Shown: piece by piece, positions 5,066 to 5,297 of the stretch
How positions within the stretch are numbered: position 1 is the stretch's first letter
How the letters are laid out: the number at the start of each line of letters is the position of its first letter
Made by a program: the position numbers and the translations under genes
Assembly: GCA_943372555.1 (NCBI GenBank)
Contig: CALRZB010000181.1
Span: forward strand, 1-5,297
Source of the DNA: JAIXWP01 sp943372555
Lineage (GTDB): Bacteria > Bacteroidota > Bacteroidia > Flavobacteriales_D > Sanyastnellaceae
DNA length: 5,297 bases
Direction: 5' to 3'
Notes under the pieces: generated by a model
The model's input: only the letters and a program-made list of their open reading frames with translations
What the model was told of the DNA's origin: nothing
The model's database searches: none

Positions 5066-5297
5066 ATGACACAAGAAAAGCAGGAGAAATACGACAAAGC
5101 TTATCTGAAAATGGCAAGAGAGTGGGCAACACTTTCACATTGTCAACGCAAGAAAGTGGGAGCTTTGCTCGTAAAAGAGGGAATGATCATCAGCGATGGT
5201 TACAACGGAACCCCAAGTGGATTCCCAAATCAATGTGAAGACTCCGAGGGAAATACCCAGTGGTATGTGCTTCATGCTGAGGCGAACGCAATTTTGA
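5066..5297 (+). CDS. dCMP/cytidine deaminase-family protein, 5' part only
   Basis: The first 77 codons of a zinc-dependent deaminase, cut by the window's right edge with no stop reached. The family converts dCMP to dUMP, feeding thymidylate synthesis. Visible landmarks are SHCQRKKVGALLV (24-36), the substrate-pocket segment SDGYNGTPSG (43-52), and HAEANAI (70-76), in which H70 is a zinc ligand and E72 the catalytic acid. The second zinc motif (PCxxC) should lie in the missing half; bacterial members usually have about 140-160 residues. The ATG at 5066 is chosen because the frame holds no ATG further upstream before the stop at 4994 and because the KYDKAYLKMA lead matches Bacteroidota homologues from memory. 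It has no Shine-Dalgarno sequence, and a terminator ends nine bases before it, so its promoter is unclear. A related cytidine-deaminase-like role (for example ComEB-type) cannot be excluded. Confidence 0.9.
   Translation, partial: MTQEKQEKYDKAYLKMAREWATLSHCQRKKVGALLVKEGMIISDGYNGTPSGFPNQCEDSEGNTQWYVLHAEANAIL

Noticed and set aside
5035..5238. 67-aa open frame on the plus strand
   Set aside because: It begins in the terminator hairpin and overlaps the deaminase gene in another frame. The deaminase frame carries recognisable family motifs and this one carries none.

Overview
The window looks like a chromosomal segment of a member of the Bacteroidota, probably a flavobacterium-like lineage. The evidence is indirect. 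The DinB has the Bacteroidota-style ending, the kinase is the TPR-periplasmic HisKA_3 type common in that phylum, and the 73-residue acidic protein matches a DUF2795 protein I associate with it. Two promoter candidates fit the TTTG / TAnnTTTG pattern, and most starts lack a Shine-Dalgarno sequence. The genus cannot be fixed from this piece.

Layout, left to right. Positions 1-409 hold no gene: a strong palindrome (98-125), then short tandem repeats and nearly G-free sequence (144-305), then an 11-bp perfect hairpin just ahead of dinB. dinB (410-1624) encodes a complete Y-family DNA polymerase IV. A sensor histidine kinase with a secreted TPR domain (1653-3596) starts 28 nt after it. A NarL/LuxR-type response regulator (3634-4266) follows and is the kinase's probable partner. 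All three genes are on the plus strand and could be read from dinB onward, but a good promoter match (3585-3615) lies at the end of the kinase gene and would let the regulator be made separately.

The 500-nt gap 4267-4766 is the most structured part. It contains a 207-bp composite inverted repeat (4275-4481) built from two oppositely oriented copies of a CCCTTCGACTAC/GCTCAGGG repeat around a perfect 23-bp hairpin. After it come a long structured terminator (4526-4597) and a promoter candidate (4667-4697). The 73-aa DUF2795-like gene (4767-4988) has its own terminator (5020-5056). Nine nucleotides later a dCMP deaminase-type gene begins (5066) and runs off the right end.

The kinase and regulator form a plausible two-component system of unknown stimulus. 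DinB (translesion synthesis) and the deaminase (dUMP supply for dTTP, if it is a true dCMP deaminase) are housekeeping DNA-metabolism genes and show no sign of a joint pathway with it. I see no defence system, CRISPR, integrase or transposase. The unusual content is in the intergenic DNA, not in the proteins.
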